Of a stretch of 64,000 bases of DNA, positions 43,138 to 53,300 are shown piece by piece; positions within the stretch are counted from its first letter, which is position 1; the number at the start of each line of letters is the position of its first letter. The stretch is taken from contig DXDM01000014.1 in the NCBI GenBank assembly GCA_019115485.1, positions 1 through 64,000 on the forward strand, written 5' to 3'. Source of the stretch: Candidatus Barnesiella excrementavium (GTDB lineage Bacteria; Bacteroidota; Bacteroidia; Bacteroidales; Barnesiellaceae). A program made the position numbers and the translations under genes. The notes beneath the pieces are model-generated. The model was not told where the DNA came from, made no database searches, and worked only from the letters and a program-made list of their open reading frames with translations.

Positions 43138-43175
43138 TTGTATACAAGGATAGTGCGTGAGACAGCCTACCTTTG
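43138..43175 (+). promoter_or_regulatory. Promoter region of the CMD-cupin gene with palindrome
   Basis: TACCTTTG (43168-43175) matches the -7 consensus but no TTG stands at the correct -33 distance. Instead a perfect palindrome TTGTATACAA (43138-43147) is centred near -38, a position suited to activation by one of the AraC regulators. Confidence 0.5.
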
Positions 43176-43215
43176 TAGCAGAGAAAGAAGAACAAAATCA
43201 CTCAAAAACAAAGAT

Positions 43216-44043
43216 ATGAAAAGATTCTTATGTATACTTGCGCTTGTCGCATGGACAATAAACAGTACTACTATTATGTCACAGGAAAAAATCAAACAGA
43301 CGGCTGGTCGTGACCAGCTCGGGGAGTTTGCCCCTCAATTTGCCGCACTCAACGACGACGTGCTCTTCGGTGAGGTGTGGAGTCGTACCGATAAACTGGC
43401 ATTGCGTGACCGCAGTCTGGTGACCATCACCTCGCTCATCAGCCAGGGCATTACCGACAGTTCGCTGACTTATCATTTGCAGACCGCCAAGCAAAATGGC
43501 ATCACCCGTACCGAGATTGCCGAAATCATAACCCACATCGGTTTCTATGCCGGTTGGCCCAAGGCGTGGGCTGCCTTCCGGTTGGCCAAGGAGGTGTGGG
43601 CCGAAGATACTGCGGGCGACAATGCCCGGGCGGCTTTCCAGCGCGAGATGATATTCCCGATAGGCGAGCCCAACACGGCTTATGCCCGGTATTTCATCGG
43701 GAACAGCTACCTGGCACCCATCTCTCGCGAACAGGTGGTAGTGTCGAACGTGACCTTTGAACCGGGTTGCCGGAACAACTGGCATATACACCGGGCCAAA
43801 AACGGTGGTGGGCAGATGCTTATCGGTGTGGCCGGACGCGGTTGGTACCAGGAAGAGGGTAAACCGGCGGTTGAGATTCTTCCCGGCACGGTGATCCATA
43901 TCCCGGCCAACGTGAAACATTGGCACGGTGCTGCCGCCGACAGTTGGTTTGCTCACCTGGCTTTTGAAATTCCCGGCGAGGAGACGGCCAACGAATGGCT
44001 GGAACCGGTCTCGGACGAGGCTTATAACCAACTGGGTAAATAA
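43216..44043 (+). CDS. Carboxymuconolactone decarboxylase-like domain fused to a cupin, exported
   Basis: The start ATG 43216 gives MKRFLCILALVAWTINSTTI, a signal peptide. Residues about 35-135 are a CMD/AhpD-like helical domain (DDVLFGEVWSRTDKLALRDR, TYHLQTAKQNGITRTEIAEI, FYAGWPKAWAAF) without the CxxC of peroxidatic AhpD. Residues about 160-265 are a cupin (CRNNWHIHRAKNGGGQMLIG, with two metal-binding His, and PANVKHWHGAAAD). Such fusions are common in Bacteroidetes and their substrate is unknown. The next AraC gene starts 24 bp downstream, so the two share a transcript. Confidence 0.9.
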   Translation: MKRFLCILALVAWTINSTTIMSQEKIKQTAGRDQLGEFAPQFAALNDDVLFGEVWSRTDKLALRDRSLVTITSLISQGITDSSLTYHLQTAKQNGITRTEIAEIITHIGFYAGWPKAWAAFRLAKEVWAEDTAGDNARAAFQREMIFPIGEPNTAYARYFIGNSYLAPISREQVVVSNVTFEPGCRNNWHIHRAKNGGGQMLIGVAGRGWYQEEGKPAVEILPGTVIHIPANVKHWHGAAADSWFAHLAFEIPGEETANEWLEPVSDEAYNQLGK

Positions 44044-44067
44044 TGGATAACGACAGGGGCGAGACCG

Positions 44068-44979
44068 ATGACTCCGTTGACTGTAAAGACCATATCCCGT
44101 TGCAATCAACTCTTCTCGGTGAAGACGCTTCACCCCACGGTGAGTCTCATCAATCTCACCGGCTGTGCCCCCTTGTCGCAACCGGTACGGTTGGGCCTTT
44201 ATGCGGTGTGGCTTACGGCCAACGGGGGCGGTAACCCGGTATTTTTCGGACGGCGGGAGTATGACTTTTCCGACGGTATGCTTGTGGCTTCGCAGCCCGG
44301 ACAACTGATCGACAGCGACTGGTGGGGTGGTTGCAACAAGTCCGAGGGGTGGTTGCTCTGTTTCCACCCTTCGTGGATTCGCCTTTTGAAATGGGGGCGC
44401 GAGGTGGGGGCTCATTCGTTTTTCCGGTATCGCCCCGACGAGGCTCTGCACCTGTCGTTGCGTGAGTGTGAGGCCTTGTTTCGCGAGATGAATGGGCTGG
44501 AAGAGGAGTTGCGCTGGGGTATCGACGAGTGCAGCCAAACCATTCTCGGTGATCGTATCGGTCTGTTGCTCGACTACGCGGCCCGTTTCTACAAGCGGCA
44601 GTTCATCACCCGTCATGAAGTGGAGGCCAGTTGGATAGGAAAGGTCGATTCGTGGCTGGAACAGTTCTTCCGGTCGGGGCTGGCTCGTCATTCCGCTTTG
44701 CCTGCGGCCGAGACGTTGGCCGCCCGCTTGGGTTGTTCGCCCGCCTATTTCGACGATGCGTTGAAACAGGTGACCGGTAAAGATTTCCGCAATTATGTCA
44801 ATGCCAAACGTATTGCCCTGGCCGAGGCCCTTTTGCAGCAGGGCGTACAGAGTGTGGAGGAGGTGGCCGAGACCTTGGGATTCCCTACCGGGCACGACTT
44901 CTGTACCTTGTTCCGCCGACTGCGGGGTGAGCTGCCCGATATGCCCTGTCGTTCTCCCCAAGCGGGAGTACTGAATTAG
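44068..44979 (+). CDS. AraC-family transcriptional regulator, paralogue of the gene at 42039
   Basis: The sensor half follows the same pattern as the first AraC (RCNQLFSVKTLHPTVSLINL against RYNKIFGLETLHPLVSVVDL; FFGRREYDFSDGMLVASQPG), and the DNA-binding half has ALPAAETLAARLGCSPAYFD and QSVEEVAETLGFPTGHDFC. Length is 303. It is co-directional with the CMD-cupin gene (24 bp gap) and 125 bp before the DUF362 gene. The two regulators flank the enzyme, so auto- and cross-regulation are likely. Confidence 0.9.
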   Translation: MTPLTVKTISRCNQLFSVKTLHPTVSLINLTGCAPLSQPVRLGLYAVWLTANGGGNPVFFGRREYDFSDGMLVASQPGQLIDSDWWGGCNKSEGWLLCFHPSWIRLLKWGREVGAHSFFRYRPDEALHLSLRECEALFREMNGLEEELRWGIDECSQTILGDRIGLLLDYAARFYKRQFITRHEVEASWIGKVDSWLEQFFRSGLARHSALPAAETLAARLGCSPAYFDDALKQVTGKDFRNYVNAKRIALAEALLQQGVQSVEEVAETLGFPTGHDFCTLFRRLRGELPDMPCRSPQAGVLN

Positions 44980-45103
44980 TGCCGTATTTTGCTGTCGGGG
45001 ACCTGTGGCGATTCGGGCCGAGGAGAGTCTGTGATAAGAAGAGATAAGTTGAACCGGGGTCGGCGGTGCATCAAGAGGTGTCGGCCCGTAATAATTAAAA
45101 GAT

Positions 45104-46087
45104 ATGAGTATAAGAAGAAACATTGTTGCTTTGTTATTGGCGGCTGGTGCGGTTACCGGTTGTGCCAATGCCCAGCATCAGTCCGAGGCCTCCCGGCCCG
45201 ATATGCCGGCGCCGGGTGATTCGATTCCCAAAGTGTATCTGTTCAAAGAAATTTCGTCCGAGAATCTGGTCAAGATTTACCACGAACTCGGGCGCGAGGC
45301 TCAGGGGAGGGTGGCTGTAAAACTGTCGACCGGAGAGCCGGGCGGACACAATTTCCTGCAACCGGCCTTGATTAAGGATTTGGTGCAGCTGGTCAACGGC
45401 ACTATCGTGGAGTGCAACACCGCCTACGGTGGCGGGCGTTCCGACACCGAGAGCCATCGCCAGGCGGCTGCCGACCACGGATTTACGGCCATAGCTCCTG
45501 TCGATATCATGGACGCCGAGGGTGAGGTGGATTTGCCGGTTACCGGGGGCAAGCACTTGACCCGCGATATCGTGGGTAAGAATTTCCTGAACTACGATTT
45601 CACGATAGTCCTCTCGCATTTCAAAGGGCATGCCATGGGTGGTTTCGGCGGAGCTATCAAAAACATGTCAATCGGTATCGCCTCGTCGAATGGCAAACGG
45701 TTGATTCACTCGGCCGGAGCCAGCACGACCAGTTGGGGCAATCCTGCACAGGACGATTTCCTGGAATCGATGGCCGAGGCGGCCAAGGCCGTTGCCGACC
45801 ACTGTGGCAAGAATATTCTCTACATCAGCGTAGCCAATAACCTTTCGGTCGATTGCGATTGCGACTCGTCGCCGGCCGATCCGCAGATGGGCGACATCGG
45901 CATTCTGGCTTCGCTCGACCCGGTAGCGCTCGACAGGGCCTGTACCGATTTGGTGCGTTCGTCTGCCGACCCTGGGAAGATTCATCTTATCGAGCGCATC
46001 GACTCGCGGCATGGCATGCACACGCTCGATCATGCCGAGGCCCTCGGTATGGGTAGCCAGCGGTATGAATTGGTAGAACTCGATTAA
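45104..46087 (+). CDS. DUF362 family lipoprotein
   Basis: A lipoprotein signal (MSIRRNIVALLLAAGAVTGC) precedes a DUF362 domain of about 290 residues: KVYLFKEISSENLVKIYHEL, VAVKLSTGEPGGHNFLQPAL, AYGGGRSDTESHRQAA, FTIVLSHFKGHAMGGFGGAI and GILASLDPVALDRACTDLV. Several DUF362 proteins are fused to ferredoxins; here no 4Fe-4S motif follows, though CDCDSS is present near residue 250. The biochemical role is not known. It ends the + strand unit that begins with CMD-cupin and AraC, and a terminator follows. Confidence 0.9.
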   Translation: MSIRRNIVALLLAAGAVTGCANAQHQSEASRPDMPAPGDSIPKVYLFKEISSENLVKIYHELGREAQGRVAVKLSTGEPGGHNFLQPALIKDLVQLVNGTIVECNTAYGGGRSDTESHRQAAADHGFTAIAPVDIMDAEGEVDLPVTGGKHLTRDIVGKNFLNYDFTIVLSHFKGHAMGGFGGAIKNMSIGIASSNGKRLIHSAGASTTSWGNPAQDDFLESMAEAAKAVADHCGKNILYISVANNLSVDCDCDSSPADPQMGDIGILASLDPVALDRACTDLVRSSADPGKIHLIERIDSRHGMHTLDHAEALGMGSQRYELVELD

Positions 46088-46158
46088 TAATGGAATAAGG
46101 GGGCACCGGTTAAGCCCTACGGGAGTCCCCGTTTTCACTGAATGGCACATAAGTTTCA

Positions 46159-46207
46159 CCCCTCTCTACTCTCCTTTTTAGGAACGGTAGAGAGGGGATT
46201 TCTTTTA
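46159..46207 (+). terminator. Intrinsic terminator after the DUF362 gene
   Basis: CCCCTCTCTAC (46159-46169) pairs with GTAGAGAGGGG (46187-46197) and is followed by ATTTCTTTTA. It lies between convergent genes and could also serve the minus strand. Confidence 0.8.
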
Positions 46208-46261
46208 TCTGTAACGTCGATAGGGGGAACGGCCGTAATCGGGTAGTCCCGGTATGGGAGA

Positions 46262-49200
46262 TTATTGCCCTGTGACACAGAGTTTTTTGGAGCGGGTAGC
46301 CTCGTGCTCGTTGTCGGTCGATATGATGGCCTTGTAGAGGTATATGCCGCCGGGCACCCGGTTGCCGCTGCTGTCGGTCAAATCCCAGTTGATGGGGTAT
46401 GACTGATACATGTCGGAGAGCCCTTGGCTTGTGTGGCGCCACACCTCCATACCCATGAGGTTATAAACCGATATGGTCACGTTGATGACGGCATCGGGAC
46501 GGTTGTGACGGAGGTAGAAGTTGGTCGATGTGCTGGCCGGGTTCCGGTCGGCATAGAGGTCGTAGATGACCGGTTTGAGACCTGCTTTCACCGAGAAGTA
46601 GAGCTCGATTTCCGACGAGTTGTTTTCGGTGTCCCACACCTTCAACCGCAGGCTGTGGTCGCCTTCGCTCAATCCGCTCAGGGGGTATGCGATGAATCCG
46701 CGGCCGAACTCGCCTACCGTGGGCTCGAAATAGGAGGAGACGTCGGTGTAGAGGGTACGGTTGTCAAGCAAGACAGTCATCTGGTGGCCTATTCCGGCAT
46801 CGGAGATGTTGATGCCCGAGGGGTCATACACCTCGGCGATGAGCAGGGGCGACTCGTTGACCTGGTCGCCGTTCTTGAAATCGTCGGAGTTGAGGTAGGC
46901 ATAGTATATTTCGGGCCCGTCGAAGTCGTCGTTCGAGCTGTCGTTGAATCCGCCCACGATAAAGTTCGATTCGTTGCCGCTGCCCTCCTGACCCGCATCG
47001 TTGTAACAGTAAAGGTTGATAAGTCCCCGGTCGTCGGCAAAGTTGATTTCACGGGGGACCTTGAACGCGATTTCAAACTGGCCACCCGTGATGGAGTCTT
47101 TCCCTACATAGAGGCGGTTGCTTCGCTCCGAGAACTCAAAGGCCTTGCCCTCTTCACCATATCCGTGGGTAACGACCGAGACTTCCGAATCGTAGACCGT
47201 GGGGCAGATGATTCCGTTGTAGTCGGTCGCCTTTATGCCTTGCGGAGTATAGACTTCTCCCTTGATGGTAACCGAGTCGCGAGCCTGTATGGTGGGCGTC
47301 GTCTGGGTGATGTCGTAGCCGTTGATTTCGGTTATCTTGATTTGGTACTCGGGGTAGAGCAATTTTAAGGCCGGGTCGCCCAGCAGGGTGTAATTCAGCT
47401 TGTTGCTGTCGGTTTGCAGTATGCTGCATTTGGCCTTGCGCAAGATGTCGCCCAACCGGGGATAATTCCCGTTCTCGTCGCGGGTGAATATGTTCTGGGC
47501 CACCCCTTTGTTGAGGTAGTGGTTGTCGCTGATGTAGACCACCCGCGTGGTGGTGATGAGGGCAATGCCTCCGCCGCTGGGGTTGAGGCACAGGATTTCA
47601 CCGGCCGAGATATCCTCGTGGTCATAGCGGCCAAAGTCGCAGGTGGCCGTGATGAAGAGAGGAAGCCGTTTCAGGTACAGGGACTGTATGTCGGTGATGT
47701 TGAGCAGGTTCTCGTGGGTCCAGGCCACGGTACTTCCGTGACCTATGTAGTCGATGACAAGTACTCCGTCGTCGAGTACCTGGAAAAGTTTCTTTTTGGC
47801 CGAGGGATAGGTGCGACCCGTCGAGGATATTTCGGCGGTATAGGCGTCGGTATAGATTTTATTGATGAAACAGTTGGCATCGCTGTTTTCCAGAATGGCA
47901 CAGATGTCCTCGGCCTGCGACATGTGCTCGGCGTAGTTCTCGTCGTCGGCCACGATGCACACCTGGTTTTTCCACGACCCTTTGTCGGTATTGGCCATGT
48001 AGTTGGTCAGTTTGGAGACTACGTCTTTGGCCTCTTGTTCGCTCTTGACGGGCAATCGGCCTACACTTATCCGCAATTTGTCGGAGGCGATGCGCACGCC
48101 CGAGTCGTCGTCGAGGAATCCGAAATAGTCGTCGGTCGTATAGGAGGCCCGTTCGTCTGCGCCGCTTCCATGCTGGTAGGTGAGCAGGGTGGGGTATTTT
48201 ACATACTTGCCGGTCTCACCGATTTTGCGGTTGTCGTAGAGTCCTTTCCCGAAGAGCAACAGATACAGTTGCTTGCCGGTGATTCCTCCCTCACGGTCAA
48301 AGAACATCTTCATCAGTCGGCGGTAAGCGGTAGCGTCGGGGGTGCCCGACGAAAACTCGTTGAATACCTGGGTGTGGTCGATGACCGCTACCTCCATGCC
48401 ATCGGTTTGGGCGTGCAACTGGGCTATGCTTTGGGCATAGGACAGATACTCTTTGGGAGCAAGAATCACCAGGTCGGGGGTAGCCATGCCGTGCAGGTTC
48501 TGGTTGGGTACGGTCTCGACAAAGGTGACCCCGGTCTGGGTTGCCTCGGTGTCGAAAGCCACATACTCTTCGTGCGCCCGGGTGGGGACGAAGCGGGCAT
48601 TTCCATTCGTGACGGTGGGGATAATATTGACGGGACTTTGGGGGGTCGAGATGTCCCAGATACGTGTCGTAGCCGTGTAGCCCGGCAGGTTGTAACAGCT
48701 GTTTTGGGGCACCTCTTTCAGCCGGAACTGGATACTGCCGTTGTAGAGTTGCAGTTTGCGCTTGTAGTTGAAACGGAAATAGTCGAGCCGGGCCAACGAG
48801 AGGCTCCCTCCGTTTTGGCGGAAGAGGAGCGAGAAGGTCAGCTCTTCGCTGTCGAGGTAAATCTCTTTGAGCGTTGAGGTGGTCTCATAGAAGTCGTAAG
48901 AACTCTCGGAGCCGCCTGGAATACGGTCGGACGTGCTTTCGGGGAGTGTCTCGCCTTGATAGGTGAATACCAGATTGCTGCTGCCTCCTACCACTTTGGC
49001 GCCGAACGAGGTGCGCAGTTTTACCGGTGCACTGTTGTCGACACCGGGCATCTCGAAGGTAAAGTTGCGCGAGGTGGTATAACGGAAATCTTCGCCCAGG
49101 AAGGTGCGACCCGTGGCTCCCGGCGAGTATGAGTCCTGCTCATATACGGCGTGTTCGTCAAACGAGGTGATGTCGGTCATACCCGCCGAGGCGCCGCCGT

Positions 49201-49690
49201 TGCGGTCGGGCAGCACGGCGGTGGAGCTTTTGCTGTCGGTAAGAAAATAGTAACCGGCCGTGGAGTAGGTATTCTGTTCATGGACATACTCCTGGTTCTT
49301 CTCGTTGTAGCGCCAGGTGATGGGGCCTTGTGCGTAGAACAGAATCTTGGAGCCGGTGTGTAGAATGGGTATTTGGGCCAGGTCATCGGTGTCGGTATCC
49401 GAGAAGGTCTCGGGCAACATGGCTCCGCCGTATCCGAATACGGTGACGGCAGCGGGGTTGGAGAAACCCCATTGGCTCAACTCCCGATAGGTTATCTGGT
49501 GTATCCCCGATTCATAAATGGCAATCTTTACCCACAGTCCGTCGGCCAGTTGCGACCGCGAGGCATAGTGGCTGGCATTGAGGGCTTGCAGCGGTGCCGC
49601 TGCAAACAGGGCAATTCCCACGCACAGCCACACGAGCAACCTGGACAGCGGGTTTGTTGAAAATATGGAGTATGGTGTAGTTGCTTTCAT
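46262..49690 (-). CDS. Second PorU-like C25 family peptidase
   Basis: The ATG at 49690 (MKATTPYSIFSTNPLSRLLV) with a hydrophobic signal near residues 18-35 is preferred; the 1308-residue track ORF runs through the promoter repeats. The protein has the same layout as PorU: WVKIAIYESGIHQITYREL at the N-terminus, catalytic His in VLVIDYIGHGSTVAW and Cys in FITATCDFGRYDHEDISAGE, and a FlgD-like C-terminus (SGNRVPGGIYLYKAIISTDN). At 1142 residues it is a full-length paralogue, 5.7 kb from porU. It might process a different cargo set or replace PorU under other conditions; this is inference. It stands alone, without a partner PorV. Confidence 0.9.
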   Translation of the reverse strand: MKATTPYSIFSTNPLSRLLVWLCVGIALFAAAPLQALNASHYASRSQLADGLWVKIAIYESGIHQITYRELSQWGFSNPAAVTVFGYGGAMLPETFSDTDTDDLAQIPILHTGSKILFYAQGPITWRYNEKNQEYVHEQNTYSTAGYYFLTDSKSSTAVLPDRNGGASAGMTDITSFDEHAVYEQDSYSPGATGRTFLGEDFRYTTSRNFTFEMPGVDNSAPVKLRTSFGAKVVGGSSNLVFTYQGETLPESTSDRIPGGSESSYDFYETTSTLKEIYLDSEELTFSLLFRQNGGSLSLARLDYFRFNYKRKLQLYNGSIQFRLKEVPQNSCYNLPGYTATTRIWDISTPQSPVNIIPTVTNGNARFVPTRAHEEYVAFDTEATQTGVTFVETVPNQNLHGMATPDLVILAPKEYLSYAQSIAQLHAQTDGMEVAVIDHTQVFNEFSSGTPDATAYRRLMKMFFDREGGITGKQLYLLLFGKGLYDNRKIGETGKYVKYPTLLTYQHGSGADERASYTTDDYFGFLDDDSGVRIASDKLRISVGRLPVKSEQEAKDVVSKLTNYMANTDKGSWKNQVCIVADDENYAEHMSQAEDICAILENSDANCFINKIYTDAYTAEISSTGRTYPSAKKKLFQVLDDGVLVIDYIGHGSTVAWTHENLLNITDIQSLYLKRLPLFITATCDFGRYDHEDISAGEILCLNPSGGGIALITTTRVVYISDNHYLNKGVAQNIFTRDENGNYPRLGDILRKAKCSILQTDSNKLNYTLLGDPALKLLYPEYQIKITEINGYDITQTTPTIQARDSVTIKGEVYTPQGIKATDYNGIICPTVYDSEVSVVTHGYGEEGKAFEFSERSNRLYVGKDSITGGQFEIAFKVPREINFADDRGLINLYCYNDAGQEGSGNESNFIVGGFNDSSNDDFDGPEIYYAYLNSDDFKNGDQVNESPLLIAEVYDPSGINISDAGIGHQMTVLLDNRTLYTDVSSYFEPTVGEFGRGFIAYPLSGLSEGDHSLRLKVWDTENNSSEIELYFSVKAGLKPVIYDLYADRNPASTSTNFYLRHNRPDAVINVTISVYNLMGMEVWRHTSQGLSDMYQSYPINWDLTDSSGNRVPGGIYLYKAIISTDNEHEATRSKKLCVTGQ

Positions 49691-49812
49691 CGTTTTTATA
49701 TAACGTGAGAAAATCGGGTTTATTGCGGAGCAACCGAAGAGAACTTTTTCCCATGAATCGCATGGCATATATTCGAATAATACAGAGGTACCGGTTCGGT
49801 ATAGCCCAACTT

Positions 49813-49943
49813 GAAAACTTTGTTTTCGTTTGTCTTTGCACCCGCCTTTCACTATATTTGGATAATATAGGATGCGGCTCGGCTCTGTCAAACTTGAAAA
49901 CTTTGTTTTCGCTTGCCACTGCACTCGCCTTTCACTATATTTG
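49813..49943 (+). repeat. Promoter-repeat locus B: two 83-bp units upstream of the SUI1 gene
   Basis: Unit 1: GAAAAC-TTT-GTTTTC (49813-49827), TTTG (49829-49832), 20 nt, TATATTTG (49853-49860). Unit 2: GAAAAC-TTT-GTTTTC (49896-49910), CTTG (49912-49915), 20 nt, TATATTTG (49936-49943). The period is 83 bp. The dyad TATATT-TGGAT-AATATA (49853-49869) joins them. A decayed partial copy seems to lie just upstream (about 49779-49812). The last -7 box is 38 bp before the SUI1 ATG. Confidence 0.92.
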
Positions 49944-49981
49944 TTCGGTGATAAATCACGGCAAGCTATAAATTGACGACA

Positions 49982-50329
49982 ATGAAAAAGAATAACGATT
50001 GGAAAGATCGACTGAATATAGTCTATTCGACAAACCCCGATTTTCAGTTTGAAAGGGACGAGGAGGTGGAGCCCGATACGCTCGAACCGTCCAAGCAGCA
50101 ACTGCGCATCTCGCTCGACAAGCGCAACCGCAACGGGAAATCGGTCACCCTCGTGACCGGCTTCGTGGGAACGGCCGACGACCTGCACACGTTGGCCAAG
50201 AAGTTGAAGACCAAGTGCGGCGTGGGTGGCTCGGACAAGGAGGGCGAGATTTTGATACAGGGCGATTTCCGTCAGAAGGTGTTGGATATTTTGTTGGCCG
50301 AGGGCTACCGTGCCCGCATAATCGGATAG
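49982..50329 (+). CDS. SUI1/YciH family translation factor homologue
   Basis: The start at 49982 (MKKNNDWKDRLNIVYSTNPD) is preferred. The core SUI1 domain is at residues about 40-115: QQLRISLDKRNRNGKSVTLV, the family TGF loop, and KKLKTKCGVGGSDKEGEILI followed by GDFRQKVLDILLAEGYR. YciH-type proteins resemble eIF1 and influence start-codon choice in vitro. The N-terminal acidic spacer is usual in Bacteroidetes. The next gene, addA-like, begins 3 bp after its stop, so the two are translationally coupled. Confidence 0.93.
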   Translation: MKKNNDWKDRLNIVYSTNPDFQFERDEEVEPDTLEPSKQQLRISLDKRNRNGKSVTLVTGFVGTADDLHTLAKKLKTKCGVGGSDKEGEILIQGDFRQKVLDILLAEGYRARIIG

Positions 50330-50332
50330 GCT

Positions 50333-53300
50333 ATGCTATACATCTACAAGGCTTCGGCAGGCTCGGGTAAGACCTATACCCTCACGCTCGAATACATCAA
50401 ACTGTTGTTGGGGTATCGCGATGAGGAGGGGCATTACCGCATTTACCGCAAGAGCGATTCGGCACATCGGCGCATCTTGGCTGTGACCTTTACCAACAAG
50501 GCGACCGAGGAGATGAAGTACCGTATCGTTTCGCAACTCGACCTGTTGGCTCATGATACCGACCGTTCGCCCTACATCGGCGAGTTGGAGCGGCTCTTCG
50601 GGTGCGGCAGAGAGCAGGTGCGGGCCACGGCTGCCGAGACGTTGTATGTACTGTTGCACGACTTCTCCTACTTCAACATCAGCACGATAGACCGTTTCTT
50701 CCAGCAGGTGCTGCGCAATTTTACCCGCGAGGTGGGGTTGCAGGGGAGTTTCGAGGTCGAGATGGACAACGATTTCGTGACGGCCTCGGCCATCGACCGC
50801 ATGTATGCCGACCTCTCGGACGACGACCAAAAGGGGTTGCTCAGCTGGTTGGTACACTATGCCGAGGAGCGTATCGAGTCGGGCAACTGGTGGAGCCTGG
50901 GAAACCGGAGCGAGCGCAAGGACGATTTGCGCGAACTGGCCGGGGAGCTGTCGAAGGAGAACTACAAACAGTACCGTTCGTCGATACTCTTCCAGATTAA
51001 AGATAAGACGGTGCTCGACCGCTACCTGCGGGAGATGCGCCGGGTGAAGGGCGACTTTGAGTCGCTCGTGCGGCAACTGGGCGAAACGGCCCGGGCGATT
51101 ATCGAGCGGCACGGGGTACCGGTCGACCGCTTCAAGGGGAAGAGTCGCTCGTGGGCGCTCTATTTCGGGAAACTGGCCGGCGGGCGATACGACCCGCCTA
51201 CACCGACCTTCGTCGGCAATGTCGACAACGGCGACAACTGGTTCGGGAAGAGCGACCGCCCCGCGTGCTTCGACACCCTCTATGCCGAGCTTAACCCGGT
51301 CATGCGCGAGATTGTGGCCAGTTTCGGGGAACCCTATACCCGCTACAATACCGCCGTGCAGAGTGCCAAATATATCTATGCCCTGGGCATATTGGTTGAC
51401 ATAGACCGTCGCATCGAGGAGTATGAGCGCGAACACAATGTGTTGCTGCTCTCCGATACGGCCGGTATTCTCAACGAGGTAATCAACGAAAACGACGCGC
51501 CTTTTATCTACGAGAAGATTGGCACGCGGGTCAACCACTTTATGATTGACGAGTTTCAGGATACCTCCAATTTGCAGTGGGGCAATTTTGCTCCGCTTAT
51601 CGGCGAGAGCCTCAGCCACGACCACACCGACCTGATTGTGGGCGACGTGAAGCAGAGTATCTACCGGTGGCGCAACTCCGACTGGTCGCTGTTGAACGAG
51701 GGGGTGCAGTCGCGTTTCCGTTCGTCGCAATACAGCGAGCGGTCGATGGATACGAATTACCGCAGTTGTGCCCGGGTGGTGGAGTTCAACAACCGCATCT
51801 TCGGCGAGGCGGCCGAACGGTTGCAACAGGAGTTGGAGCGCGAGGTAGCCGAGTCGGCCCTGGTCGACGGTGGTTTCGAGGTGAAGGTGCGCAAGGCCTA
51901 TGCCGACATCGGGCAGCAGGTGTGCGCCTCGAACCGGGAACGGGGCGGCCGGGTCGAAGTGTCCCTGTGGGAGGCCGATACCCGCGACGACTTTTGCGAC
52001 GAGGCTCTGTCGCGCATTCCCGACCTGTTGCGTGACCTGCAAGACCGGGGTTACTCGCCCGGCGATATTACCTTCCTCACCCGCACGGCTCGCGAGGGAA
52101 CGCTGCTGGTCGACCTGCTGCTGCGCCTGAACGACGAGAATGACGACCCGCGCTACCGATTCGACGTCATTTCGAGCGAGTCGCTGCTCATCAAGAACTC
52201 GCCGCTCATCGGGTTGCTGGTGGGGATACTCCGCTACATTCAAGACCCGTCGGTCGAGCTGAACCGGGTGATGGCCGTCTATGAGTATAACCGGCTGAAA
52301 TCGGCCGATACCAATGATGAGGCGGCCGTGCTCTCCTACTTTGAAAACCGCGAAAACATCGGGCTGCATCTCGACGACGATTTTCTGCAATTTGTCGAGA
52401 GTGTGCGCCAGGAGCCGCTGTTCGAGATGTGCGAACGCATCATCGCCCGCTTCTCCCGCCGGGAGAACGACCGGGGCGAGCGCGTCTACGTACAGGCATT
52501 CCAGGATTATGTGTTGGACTACTGCCGCACCCACACGGCCGACCTGGCTTCGTTTCTGGCCTGGTGGGACGACAACGAGGACAAACTCTCGGTTACCACG
52601 CCGCAGGAGCAAGATGCCATGCGGGTGATGACCATTCACAAGTCGAAGGGGTTGGAATTCAAGGTGGTGATTATTCCCTTCTGCAACTGGAAGCTCGATC
52701 ACCGTACCGACAAGACCAACTTTATCTGGTGTCGCACGCAGGGCGAACCTTTTTCGCAAATACCGGTATTGCCGCTGCGGTATAGCAGTCGGCTGGCGCA
52801 GACCTACTACGCGACCGAGTATTTCGATGAGAAGATGCACGCCTATATCGATAACCTCAACGTGGCCTATGTGGCCTTTACCCGGGCCGAGGAGGAGTTG
52901 CACATCTTTGCCCCGGCCTTGAAAAATCGCACCAAGCGGGAGAGTGTGGGCAGCATATCGGCTCTGCTGGACGTGATACTTTTCCCCGATGGGGGCGACG
53001 GCGGCGATTTGCACTACGAGGAGGGGAGCGACTGGCGTCCTGCTCCGAAGCGGGTGACCGAGGCATCGGCTCCCGTCGTGCTCTCGGGCGAGTACCGCTC
53101 CATCGAGCCGGGCACCCGGCTGCACCTGCGGTTGCAGGGCAAGGGGGTATTCGGTGAAGGTCACGACCGGGCCTATGGTACCCTCATGCACCGCATATTG
53201 AGCGAGGTGGATACCCTCGACCGGCTCGACGAGACGGTGGCCGGTTTTGTACAGACCGGTGAATTGTCGGAGGCCGAGGCTGTCGAGACGCTCGACCACT

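Noticed and set aside
43279-45168. 629-residue minus-strand ORF across CMD-cupin and AraC genes
   Set aside because: Low-complexity composition with no domain; both strands below are explained by real plus-strand genes.
47414-48877. 487-residue plus-strand ORF inside the second C25 gene
   Set aside because: Shadow of the minus-strand coding sequence with no start context or motif.
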